40,114 nucleotides of DNA, taken from the NCBI GenBank assembly GCA_026989015.1, contig JALSKD010000184.1, forward strand, positions 1 to 40,114, written 5' to 3'. Source of the DNA: Gammaproteobacteria bacterium. Lineage in GTDB: Bacteria; Pseudomonadota; Gammaproteobacteria; GCA-001735895. Positions 32,503 to 40,114 of this stretch are shown here, in pieces; position 1 is the stretch's first letter, and every line of letters starts with the position of its first letter. The translations under genes and the position numbers were made by a program. The notes beneath the pieces are model-generated. The model was not told where the DNA came from, made no database searches, and saw only the letters and a program-made list of their open reading frames with translations.

Positions 32503-35183
32503 TAAAAATCCGATATCCCCCGTGATTCATTGATCTCATCATGTGGAATCAATAAATACCGCCACGGCTTCCCTCCATGCGCTGACGAATAATCGGAAGC
32601 TTGGCGACACCAGTTTTGCGCCGCTTCCGCCTTGGCGACCACATCGGCGTCCTTGAGGTGATTGCGCGCCTTGGTCTCGACCATGTAAATGGCTTCATCG
32701 GTTTCGGCGACAAAATCCGGGACATACTCCGGCTGTTCCGCGCCCAGGCGGTAATAGATCTGAAACTGGCCCTTGACGGGGCGGAACCATTTCAGGGCAT
32801 CCCGTTCCAGGATCACGGCGAAGCGCCGCTCACTGTCTGAGTCGAATTTCTGAATGGGGTAAAGGCACTTGCTGAAACCGCCGAACAGCATCTGTTTGAT
32901 TTTCTGCTTGTCGGTGACGGTTTCCCGATAGTTTCTTACCGGATTCTTTTCCGATGCGGTGTAGGCGCAGGGTTTGAGCCGGGTAAATCCCCGGCTGACA
33001 TGCACTTCATAGCCACCAGCCTTTTCCCAGAAATGCTCCATCATCTGCGCGTGGATATTGTCGGCAATCAATCGCCGGTTGTGATCCAGCACGGCGCGGG
33101 CCTCGTCTTCCGACAGATAGCCGAGAAAATGCCGCACGGCCTGACCGGCCAGATCGTAGAGCAAATCGGCGTGGGCCTGGTAGTCGATGTCGTCGAAATC
33201 CACCAGGGCATAGACGATGTAATCCTCCAGCCGTTTTTCGGTGATGCCCACCTCCGAGGCCAGGGTTTCCTGCTCGTTGGTGCGCAGTTTCTGGATGATC
33301 AGCTCACGGCTGGGCGGTTGCAGGTTCAGGCCGCTGGTGTCGAGGGTGAAGGGGTCGAATCCTGTGGTGACTTCGCCCACCGGCGTTACCGTAATGCGAG
33401 GAATGTCGATGATCTTGTCGCTGACGATCTCAGTGGTTTTTTCCACCACCGCCACCAGATCAAGCCCGTCATCCAGCAATTCACCCTGCGCTGGCGTCAG
33501 CCGCTCGCGCGCCTTTTCCGCAATGATTTGCCGCACCTCAGGCCGATTCAGATCGGCGCTGCCAGCCACCATGTCCGGTGCGCGTTCCAGTTCGTGAATT
33601 ACATCCAGCACCGCCCGCGCGGCCTGCTTTTCCGCCTCGCTGTTGAATACCGGCGCAGTCAGGTTCTCGGGGTGAATCTCATATTCCTTGCCACTGGCGG
33701 TGGTGGCCTCCGGCTCGGTCAGGCCCAGCGCCGCTTCGGCGCTGGAACCGACGGTGACGCTCACCTTGCCCTCCTCCGCCTGCGGCGCCTCCAGAATCAC
33801 CTGCTTCAGGCGGATCGGCGAATCGCCACGGTTGGCCTCGTCGATGATCTCCTGAAAGCGGTCATGAGCCACAATATTCAGCCGGTCCACTGCACTCACG
33901 CCGGTGCGCTTGCCGTAGGGCAGGCGCAGCCCCCGGCCGATGGACTGCTCGATCAGGGTGCGCGCATTGGCGGCGCGCAGCGGCACGATGGTGTAGAGGT
34001 TGGTTACATCCCAGCCTTCCTTGAGCATGTTCACATGAATGACGATCTCGGTGGGTTCGTCCGGGCTTTCCACCGCCAGCAGGCGCTCGATCATCTCGTC
34101 TTCCTTCTTGCCCCGGGTAGAGCTGTCCACCTGGATCACCTTGTCGCGGTAGCGGCCATCGAAAAAGGCATCCGATTGAATCAGCGCCAGCAACTGCGCG
34201 GCGTGCGTGGTGTCACGGGCGATCACCAGCACAAAGGGCTTGACCGTCTTCGCGCCGTTCTGCCGTGCGTAGGTCATCAGCTCTACCTTGGTGGCCTCGT
34301 GCACGCGAATGCCGTCTTCCAGCTTGATCTTCTCGATCTCCTCCGGCGTATGGCGTTTGGCGTCGAAATCGCGCTGGGTGACCACCGCCGGTTCCTTGAC
34401 GAAGCCATCCTCCATGGCGCGCGCCAGCGGGTAATCCATCACCACATTCTTGAACGGTTTGGGACCACGGCTGGTTTCGATAAAGGGCGTGGCGGTCAGC
34501 TCCAGGCCAAAGATCGGCTTCAGTTCGTTGATGGCGCGCACCCCGGCGCTGGCGCGGTAACGGTGCGACTCATCCATCAGCAACACCAGGTCCGGCAGCT
34601 CGGCCAGGTAGTTGAAATAACTGTCGCCCAGGTATTCCGACAAGCGCTTGATGCGCGGACTCTTGCCGCCACGCACCTCGGAATTGATCTTGGAGATATT
34701 GAAGATGTTGATCACCACAGGCGACAACGGATTTTGCAGCCCCGCGCCTCGCTGTTCATAGGTGTCGCCGGTAATGATCTCCGGCGGATAAGCGGCGAAC
34801 TCGGCAATGCCGGTGAACACATATTTCGGCGTGTTGGGGGTGAAATCGGCGATCAGCTTTTCATAAATGGTCAGATTGGGCGCCAGCACGAAAAAGTGCT
34901 TGAGGCCATAGGCCAGATGCAGATAGCTGATAAACGCCCCCATCAGCCGCGTCTTGCCCACGCCAGTGGCCAGCGCAAAACACAACGATGGAAACTCGCG
35001 CTCGAAATCCTCCAGCGTCGGAAACTCCGCCTTGAGGACGTTCAGCACCGCCTCCAGATCACGCTCATGACGGCGCATGTCCGGCGCGGCATCCAGCGCC
35101 CGGGCCAGCTTTTCCAGCGATTCCGCCTGCGGCGCGCGCAGGGACAGGCGGCCCTTGATGGCATTCAAGACCCGGTGATTCAT
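32499..35183 (-). CDS. res: type III-like restriction enzyme subunit (Res)
   Basis: An 894-residue SF2 helicase-nuclease. Walker A ATGVGKT is at 72-78, the DEAD-type box DESH at 204-207, and helicase motif VI appears in EQSIGRGLRLPYGKR. The C-terminal nuclease has PDFVAET...YMVETKA (Asp823, Glu836, Lys838), a PD-(D/E)xK core. Type III Res proteins cut DNA after translocation when two unmodified sites are met and need Mod for specificity. I chose the ATG at 35183 because GAGGAG lies just before it; an in-frame start at 35255 is less likely. It is the last gene of the operon, separated from fic by 139 bp with an inverted repeat. Confidence 0.9.
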   Translation of the reverse strand: MNHRVLNAIKGRLSLRAPQAESLEKLARALDAAPDMRRHERDLEAVLNVLKAEFPTLEDFEREFPSLCFALATGVGKTRLMGAFISYLHLAYGLKHFFVLAPNLTIYEKLIADFTPNTPKYVFTGIAEFAAYPPEIITGDTYEQRGAGLQNPLSPVVINIFNISKINSEVRGGKSPRIKRLSEYLGDSYFNYLAELPDLVLLMDESHRYRASAGVRAINELKPIFGLELTATPFIETSRGPKPFKNVVMDYPLARAMEDGFVKEPAVVTQRDFDAKRHTPEEIEKIKLEDGIRVHEATKVELMTYARQNGAKTVKPFVLVIARDTTHAAQLLALIQSDAFFDGRYRDKVIQVDSSTRGKKEDEMIERLLAVESPDEPTEIVIHVNMLKEGWDVTNLYTIVPLRAANARTLIEQSIGRGLRLPYGKRTGVSAVDRLNIVAHDRFQEIIDEANRGDSPIRLKQVILEAPQAEEGKVSVTVGSSAEAALGLTEPEATTASGKEYEIHPENLTAPVFNSEAEKQAARAVLDVIHELERAPDMVAGSADLNRPEVRQIIAEKARERLTPAQGELLDDGLDLVAVVEKTTEIVSDKIIDIPRITVTPVGEVTTGFDPFTLDTSGLNLQPPSRELIIQKLRTNEQETLASEVGITEKRLEDYIVYALVDFDDIDYQAHADLLYDLAGQAVRHFLGYLSEDEARAVLDHNRRLIADNIHAQMMEHFWEKAGGYEVHVSRGFTRLKPCAYTASEKNPVRNYRETVTDKQKIKQMLFGGFSKCLYPIQKFDSDSERRFAVILERDALKWFRPVKGQFQIYYRLGAEQPEYVPDFVAETDEAIYMVETKARNHLKDADVVAKAEAAQNWCRQASDYSSAHGGKPWRYLLIPHDEINESRGISDFY

Positions 35184-35261
35184 AACGCTCTCCTCACCGC
35201 CACATGACCTCTCCACACAAAACCAGCAGGTTTGTCGCTCACTGGTTCCCAACAACGGCCA

Positions 35262-35295
35262 TTGTTAATCATTTTTGTGATTTTTTGATTAACAA
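35262..35295. promoter_or_regulatory. AT-rich inverted repeat between fic and res
   Basis: TTGTTAATCA (35262-35271) and TGATTAACAA (35286-35295) form a perfect 10-bp inverted repeat with a 14-bp AT-rich centre, in the only sizeable gap of the defence operon. It could be an operator controlling a separate res promoter. It is not a terminator, since no T-run follows. Confidence 0.5.
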
Positions 35296-35322
35296 AATGG
35301 GTTTGTATCGTATACGCGATCA

Positions 35323-36447
35323 TCAAAAGGCATCTCGTCCTTCGGCAATGTTCAGCAGTGCCGGAAAACCATAAACCGCGGATTTTCGGCCAGCGGCAGC
35401 CACAAAAGTCTTCAATAAACTGTTTTCACGGAGCAGGGCCAGGATACGGCGCGCCGTTGGGGCCGGTATGCCGGAAGCAGCCACGAAATCACTGCTTTTG
35501 AAAATGGGGTGCTCAAAAATCCAGTCCAGCGCCAAAATGCTGTACTGGGAATGGGTCAACTCGATCAATTCCCGCTTCTTCTCACTGTAGAGCTGCAGGA
35601 TGGCCGAGGCTTTTTCTTCGTTCACCACCGCCTGAGTGCGCAGCGCTTCCAGAAAAAAAACGCACCACCCTGTCCAGTCACCATCCCGGGAAACGGCCAG
35701 CAGCCGGTCGTAATACGCATCCCGGTGCGCCTCGAAGAAGGCGCTGATATAAAACATAGGCTGCTGAATCATCCCCACCTGCCACAGGAACAGCGGCACC
35801 AGCATCCGGCCCAGGCGGCCATTGCCATCGAGAAAAGGATGCAAGGCCTCGAACTCGGCGTGCAGAATAGCCAGCTGCGCCAATTTGTCGGGCGTATTTT
35901 CAGCATGGATGTATTTCTCCAGAGCGTCCATGCCCTCCGGCAATCTCTCCGCAGAGACCGGCACGAACCGGGCTTCATCCTGAGGGCACCCGGGCGGGCC
36001 GATCCAGTTGGGAATACGCCGGTACTGTCCCGGAGACTTGCCATGACCGCGCACACTGTCCATCAGAACCGCATGGGTGTCCCGTATCACACGCTGTGAC
36101 AAGGGCAATGACTCCATCATCTTCATCGCATGGCGCATCGCCGCACGGTAATTGAGCACCTCCTGAATGTCATCGCGCTTCGCCTCGGGATAATGGTGGC
36201 TGTCGCCTCCCGCCTCGAACTCAAGCACCTCGCCCATGGTGGCCTGGGTTCCCTCAATACGCGAAGAGAGGACGGCCTCCTGTGTGGTCAACGGGCTGAG
36301 CAACACCGCCGCATTGGGAACCGCGGAAAGCAAAGCATCATAGCGCGCCAGTGCGGCATTGGCCGGGCCGATCAGGGGGATCAGCCGCTCCCACTTCAGT
36401 GTACGGGGAGGGAATTGACCGTAGTGATACTCGACAACCGCCATCAT
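35323..36447 (-). CDS. Fic family AMP-transferase
   Basis: A 374-residue Fic protein. The catalytic motif HPFLDGNGRLGR at 203-214 is complete (His203, Asp207, Asn209, Arg211, Arg214), preceded by ILHAEFEAL. The N-terminal Fic_N part contains the inhibitory motif SSRIEG (61-66; S-x-x-x-E-G), so activity is probably kept low until inhibition is released (class II). The C-terminus has a winged-helix region (FKSSDFVAASGIPAPTARRILALL, read in parts). It transfers AMP, or another nucleotide, to target proteins. It overlaps the mod stop by ATGA, with GGAGG before the start, so it is coupled to the methyltransferase. Confidence 0.92.
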   Translation of the reverse strand: MMAVVEYHYGQFPPRTLKWERLIPLIGPANAALARYDALLSAVPNAAVLLSPLTTQEAVLSSRIEGTQATMGEVLEFEAGGDSHHYPEAKRDDIQEVLNYRAAMRHAMKMMESLPLSQRVIRDTHAVLMDSVRGHGKSPGQYRRIPNWIGPPGCPQDEARFVPVSAERLPEGMDALEKYIHAENTPDKLAQLAILHAEFEALHPFLDGNGRLGRMLVPLFLWQVGMIQQPMFYISAFFEAHRDAYYDRLLAVSRDGDWTGWCVFFLEALRTQAVVNEEKASAILQLYSEKKRELIELTHSQYSILALDWIFEHPIFKSSDFVAASGIPAPTARRILALLRENSLLKTFVAAAGRKSAVYGFPALLNIAEGRDAF

Positions 36448-38132
36448 CCATCCTCCTCGAACAGTGTGCCCTGCCCCGACGCGCTCTCGCGTTTAGGCTT
36501 TTCACTTTTTTTCGGTTCCGGCTCAGGCTCCGCCATCGGCAGGTTGGCCACATTCAGGCTGTAGTCGTCATGTCCCCATTCACAGCGCGACAACACCACC
36601 TTGGGAATCTTCTTGATGGTGAGATTGGGCCAGCGTTCGGCCGCCTTGGCAGCGCTGATGCCACGGAAGGCGCTGCAGAGCACCAGCAGGCTGCGGCCTT
36701 CACCTACCTCTTCGGACAACGCCGGCAACTGGCTCACCGCCAGATTCTGCGTGGTCACATAGATGAAATCGTTCTCGCTGGAATGGCCGTGCTGCCACCA
36801 GATGGTCTCCGACGGCGCATAGGTAAACCCCTCCAGCTTGCACAGGGCCTCTGCCAGCATGGCGGCGTGGTATTCCTGGTTGATGACCCAGTTGCCCCAC
36901 TTGTCCTTCTCCAGCAGCGAAGGCGCCAGCCGGTAGTAGCGGAAACCGCCGCCGCCTTTCCAGTCCACTGCCTTGGTGATGCCGCCGGGATCCTCGCCGT
37001 CGATCACTTTCTTCATGCGGGGGATGATGTGGGTGTGGCAGTGCTCGCCCAGCTCCACCATGATCCAGCGGCGGCCCATTTTGTGGGCCACCGCGCCGGT
37101 GGTGCCGGAGCCGGCAAAGGAGTCAAGCACCAAATCCCCCTTGTTTGTTGCTATTGTAAGTATCCTTTGAATCAACGCCTCGGGTTTTGGAGTAATAAAT
37201 CCAGAATCCCCGAATAAGGCCAATATCTCTCGTTTTGCGTCCTGATTTCCACCCACTTCCTTATACGTCCACCATGTCCTTGCAATAACCCCCTGTTTGG
37301 CATCTTTTAGATACACCTTCCTAGTGGGCATTGCATCACCTTTTTTACCAAAGTAAATCTCACCAGCATCACGCCTTCTTTTAAATTCTTCTTCGGGATA
37401 TGCCCAATGCCTTCCTACAGCTGGCTTCACCTTTCTTCCAGAGGGAAGAGTTATTTCGTAGCGATATTTTTCTCTTCGCGCACCATCCTCTGTTCTCACA
37501 TCAAGAGGATAGGTTCTCCAAGGACCTGAAGGATCTTTGTCTGGATTTCTAAACCGCCCTTTCTGCTCTTCGCTTCTCGGAACTAGATTCCATCCTTTTT
37601 CGTACCACTCCGATGATTTTGAAAACACCAGTATGTGGTCATGGTCTGAACTCAATCCTCGCCCATTACTCTTTGGTGTATACACTTTTTCCCAGACCAC
37701 GTTGGCAACAAAATTTACTCTCCCGAACACCTCATCACATAACACTTTTAAATAGTGCGCCTCATTGTCGTCAATGGTAATCCACAGCGAACCATCCTCC
37801 GACAACAGATTGCGAATGATCTCCAGCCGGTCGCGCATCAGTGACAACCAGATGGAATGCTCCAGCCCATCGTCGTAATGGGTAAAGGCGCTGCCGGTGT
37901 TGTAGGGCGGATCAATAAAAACGCATTTCACCTTACCCGCAAACTCCTGCTCCAGCGCCTTCAGCGCCAACAGGTTGTCGCCAAAGATCAGCCGGTTGTC
38001 GAAGATATCGTTCTCCGTCACCCGCTGTTTGGCGTGATACGACCTCGAAGGATCCTCCAGCAAAATCCGCGGCTCCAGCTTCGGCCGCTTGTCCTTGCCG
38101 ATCCAGGTGAGTTCGAGTTTTTGTTTTTTCAT
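36444..38132 (-). CDS. mod: type III-like DNA methyltransferase (Mod)
   Basis: A 562-residue amino-methyltransferase of the beta arrangement: catalytic motif DPPYNTGS at 74-81 comes first, the AdoMet motif DSFAGSGTTG at 337-346 later, with the target-recognition region between. It methylates adenine (or cytosine amino) in its recognition site, which also directs Res. The TRD part, about residues 124-332 (37135-37760), is AT-rich in contrast to both flanks, a sign of domain replacement. The C-terminus ends in an acidic/lysine tail (PEPEPKKSEKPKR). It overlaps AIPR and fic by ATGA on both sides. Confidence 0.92.
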   Translation of the reverse strand: MKKQKLELTWIGKDKRPKLEPRILLEDPSRSYHAKQRVTENDIFDNRLIFGDNLLALKALEQEFAGKVKCVFIDPPYNTGSAFTHYDDGLEHSIWLSLMRDRLEIIRNLLSEDGSLWITIDDNEAHYLKVLCDEVFGRVNFVANVVWEKVYTPKSNGRGLSSDHDHILVFSKSSEWYEKGWNLVPRSEEQKGRFRNPDKDPSGPWRTYPLDVRTEDGARREKYRYEITLPSGRKVKPAVGRHWAYPEEEFKRRRDAGEIYFGKKGDAMPTRKVYLKDAKQGVIARTWWTYKEVGGNQDAKREILALFGDSGFITPKPEALIQRILTIATNKGDLVLDSFAGSGTTGAVAHKMGRRWIMVELGEHCHTHIIPRMKKVIDGEDPGGITKAVDWKGGGGFRYYRLAPSLLEKDKWGNWVINQEYHAAMLAEALCKLEGFTYAPSETIWWQHGHSSENDFIYVTTQNLAVSQLPALSEEVGEGRSLLVLCSAFRGISAAKAAERWPNLTIKKIPKVVLSRCEWGHDDYSLNVANLPMAEPEPEPKKSEKPKRESASGQGTLFEEDG

Positions 38133-39925
38133 TCTGGTTTTCCTATCTGATTCAGCTTGCTGAACAGATAATTCGTTAACTTCTGATTATAGAGGTCATC
38201 CTGCTTGCTCGTGCCAGACAGATGAACGACCGTTGGATCATTTGATAACCCCAAATAATCGACTGTCACTTTTTGTATTATCCTTGCCGTATCACCGATG
38301 CGCTTGAAGAAGGCGTGCGGCATAGCGCCATAGCCGCTTACTCTATATGTATCTGCAAATATTTGTCTCAATGTGTCAAAGGGGGCACTGATCGCAGGCC
38401 TAATGTCAGAACTTTTTAATACCTCATCACCCTCAATCTGATCCTTGAGCTGCTTTATCAATATGCTTGCAAGAGGATACAGGCAGTGACGATAGACCAG
38501 ACGTTCTGGACTGGGAGAACTTCTGTCTTCATCCACAAGTAAATTGTGAATAACATTGAATACCGCTACCGTATTAATGGCTTTAAGCCCTGTTAATCTC
38601 TCCGTAAAGATGGCTTGATATATCTCAGAGTCCGGGTTAGTGAAGACGCCAGGCTCGCTTTTGAGTCGTCCCGGCCAGTCGGCATTCATGTTCAGACACG
38701 CTAGTGCCCTGGCTACATTTGAAATTCCAATGATAGGCGCATTGCCACTGGTTGGTTGCTGTGGTCGATAGTGGTAATCATACCCATATAACGCCATTTC
38801 CTGTCTCAGCCGTTCCTGTGTGTCATCCAATGCAGCAAAATTAGACAGATCAACCGGGTTTTGCAGGTTCCTCGCCTTGGTTACAATCTTATGAAAGTCG
38901 CCATGGCTTGAAATCAAGATGACTGTCATCATTACTTTGGCTGCACTGGTATCTAAATCCGGGTTCTCTTGCTTGCATTGTGCAGCAGAAGAAATGGTTT
39001 GTGCGCCATTTACGACGGACAAACCTGCTACAACATAATCCTTGTAGCCTCCCTTTGATTTCTTTGGCTCAATGGATGTACAGACGGCGGTAATGCCGTT
39101 ATTCAACAGGTGGAATTCTTCAGGTGAGCGTTCCAGGGTTTGCTTGATCGCGTGGTTCACACCCCGGCGACCGGCCCCGATGAAATACCGGATATTTTTC
39201 TGGTACAGGGCTTTGTCATGCTCGTTATGCAACTTGACAAGATCATCGATTCTTGCCAACCCAATCACGGTTTTTCTTGGCTCTCCAATCGTGCTTGAAT
39301 GACTCAATTTGATCCGTGTATTGACCAAACCGATAGCCTTTTCCTGGCGCAGCCAATCCTCGACCTTGCGGGAATCTATATAGACAATCTCTTCTGATAT
39401 TCTTTCTTCCTCAAGATTATCATCGCCTACAAACTGTTGAAGTACCGTGCGGGCAGTCTGCGTTATGCCATTTCCTGTGTAGGCAATAATGAGCTTTATC
39501 TGTGAGCAATGATCCAGAGCGTTATCAATATAACCCGCTTTATCCTTAACGCACTGATTAAAATTATCCAGATTCTGCTCAACAATCAGCCGGACACCAT
39601 GCGCGTAACTTTGTGCCTCGCCCTGCTTGAAGTCTTCGCTATTCTTCAGCTTTGATTGAAGAAGATAAAGTATCTCTTCGTCTGCCTTGTAATAGATACC
39701 GTCGATGCCATTGTCTGCAAAATCATCGACAACACAGTCGGCCGCTTCCGTTGCAGACAAGTCGAACATCTTCTGTAAAACAAAAGCATTGAACGCTCGA
39801 GACAATTGTTTTTGCTGATTGTCCGCTGGATTCTGGTTACCCTGCAAGGGAGGCAGCAAAGGAACGAAGCGTTCATCCAGAACTTTCCTTAGTGCAGTCA
39901 TAAAGGCTGGTGTGATTGCAGACAC
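38129..39925 (-). CDS. AIPR-family abortive infection protein
   Basis: A 598-residue protein with the AIPR (abortive infection phage resistance) domain, best seen in KNIRYFIGAGRRGVNHAIKQTL, EFHLLNNGITAVCTSIE and VVNGAQTI (around 233-315, read in parts). The N-terminus has a nuclease-like pattern: Asp75-Gly in NGIDGIYYK, then YLLQSK with Gln90 and Lys92, compatible with a D..QxK restriction-endonuclease fold. It is the first gene of the defence operon and overlaps mod by ATGA. I used the GTG at 39925; an ATG at 39901 is possible. Its base composition is clearly more AT-rich than that of res and fic. Confidence 0.87.
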   Translation of the reverse strand: MSAITPAFMTALRKVLDERFVPLLPPLQGNQNPADNQQKQLSRAFNAFVLQKMFDLSATEAADCVVDDFADNGIDGIYYKADEEILYLLQSKLKNSEDFKQGEAQSYAHGVRLIVEQNLDNFNQCVKDKAGYIDNALDHCSQIKLIIAYTGNGITQTARTVLQQFVGDDNLEEERISEEIVYIDSRKVEDWLRQEKAIGLVNTRIKLSHSSTIGEPRKTVIGLARIDDLVKLHNEHDKALYQKNIRYFIGAGRRGVNHAIKQTLERSPEEFHLLNNGITAVCTSIEPKKSKGGYKDYVVAGLSVVNGAQTISSAAQCKQENPDLDTSAAKVMMTVILISSHGDFHKIVTKARNLQNPVDLSNFAALDDTQERLRQEMALYGYDYHYRPQQPTSGNAPIIGISNVARALACLNMNADWPGRLKSEPGVFTNPDSEIYQAIFTERLTGLKAINTVAVFNVIHNLLVDEDRSSPSPERLVYRHCLYPLASILIKQLKDQIEGDEVLKSSDIRPAISAPFDTLRQIFADTYRVSGYGAMPHAFFKRIGDTARIIQKVTVDYLGLSNDPTVVHLSGTSKQDDLYNQKLTNYLFSKLNQIGKPE

Positions 39926-39990
39926 TATCCATTACCCCCGTCAAAAGTAACCATTACCACCTTTGTCTTTGTTCAATTGCATGGCTATTA

Positions 39991-40015
39991 TTAACCCGGC
40001 AATAAAGAACATCTG
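39991..40015. repeat. TTAA plus terminal end of an insertion sequence
   Basis: TTAA at 39991-39994 is followed by CCCGGCAATAAAG, sharing TATTAACCCGGCAA with the four other copies in the window. The element body lies to the right and continues beyond the window; the stop codon of its gene remnant is 21 bp from the end. This lies 65 bp upstream of the AIPR gene, at the 5' border of the defence operon. Confidence 0.65.
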
Positions 40016-40114
40016 CTACGCGGCATAACGAATTTTCTTGTGCTCAAAATACTTGGCTACCCGCTTAGGGCTCTTCTGCAACATGCGCATGTGCGACAAG
40101 ACTTTCTTCTTCAA
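40016..40114 (-). CDS. probable transposase, C-terminal part, cut by window edge
   Basis: The last 32 codons of an open frame that enters from the right edge and stops at TAG 40016-40018. The residues are strongly basic (LKKKVLSHMRMLQKSPKRV, then AKYFEHKKIRYAA). The identification rests on position: it ends 21 bp inside a TTAACCCGGCAA terminus, the usual layout of the gene in an insertion sequence. I cannot name the IS family from this fragment. A TTAA target with CCC/GGG tips recalls piggyBac-like DDE elements and possibly the related bacterial IS1380 group. Confidence 0.5.
   Translation of the reverse strand: MKKKVLSHMRMLQKSPKRVAKYFEHKKIRYAA

Noticed and set aside
33000-35207. 735-codon plus-strand frame opposite res
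   Set aside because: Antisense to the helicase-nuclease gene; His/Gln/Gly-rich and without motifs.
1-40114. CRISPR array, tRNA or rRNA genes
   Set aside because: No regularly spaced short repeats and no tRNA- or rRNA-like stretches were seen in the intergenic gaps.

Overview
The window is GC-rich, densely packed DNA from a gammaproteobacterium that very probably oxidises sulfur. The best indicator is a complete aprM-aprB-aprA operon (13886-17133, minus strand), the membrane-anchored APS reductase arrangement of sulfur-oxidising Gammaproteobacteria. The order argH / algZ-algR / hemC-hemD-hemX-hemY is the one known from Pseudomonas and relatives. I cannot name the species.

Layout. 1-3938: DUF1223 secreted thiol protein, pyrE, a divergent exonuclease III-like gene and an AmpG-like muropeptide permease. 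3939-4348: a gene-free stretch holding a short non-autonomous transposon with 18-bp perfect terminal inverted repeats and TTAA duplications, inserted in the upstream region of a Sel1-repeat gene. 5019-6457: thiD-thiE. 6438-9403: a Cu(I) P1B-ATPase with an unusual metal-binding N-terminus, and a DUF302 gene upstream of it. 9528-13674: hemL, a chalcone-isomerase-like secreted protein with a thioredoxin, an ATP-grasp enzyme, a SlyD-type prolyl isomerase and a small conserved gene. 13886-17133: aprMBA. 17463-26089: a long minus-strand series reading algZ-algR-hemC-hemD-hemX-hemY-HDOD-selO, divergent from argH. 27635-32453: a membrane protein, a small hypothetical gene, an unrecognised two-gene membrane/coiled-coil module, a carboxylesterase and a voltage-gated-type K+ channel.

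32499-39925 is the accessory part: a minus-strand defence operon in the order AIPR-family protein, type III-like methyltransferase (Mod), Fic AMP-transferase, type III-like restriction helicase-nuclease (Res). The first three genes overlap by ATGA junctions. The Mod target-recognition region and the AIPR gene are visibly more AT-rich than the rest.

The same 14-bp word, TATTAACCCGGCAA (TTAA followed by the element-end sequence CCCGGCAA), occurs five times: at both ends of the short transposon near 4.0-4.3 kb, directly after the Sel1 gene (4933), directly after res (32490-32502), and at the right edge (39991), where it begins the end of an element whose gene remnant looks like the C-terminus of a transposase (40016-40114). 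The defence operon and the Sel1 gene are therefore each bracketed by outward-pointing ends of one TTAA-targeting element family. This is the most unusual feature of the window, together with the AIPR-Mod-Fic-Res gene combination.

Two FNR/Anr-like boxes (20051-20064 and 28316-28329) suggest oxygen-responsive control of the HDOD gene and of a membrane protein. All functional calls come from reading motifs in the translations; no database search was possible.
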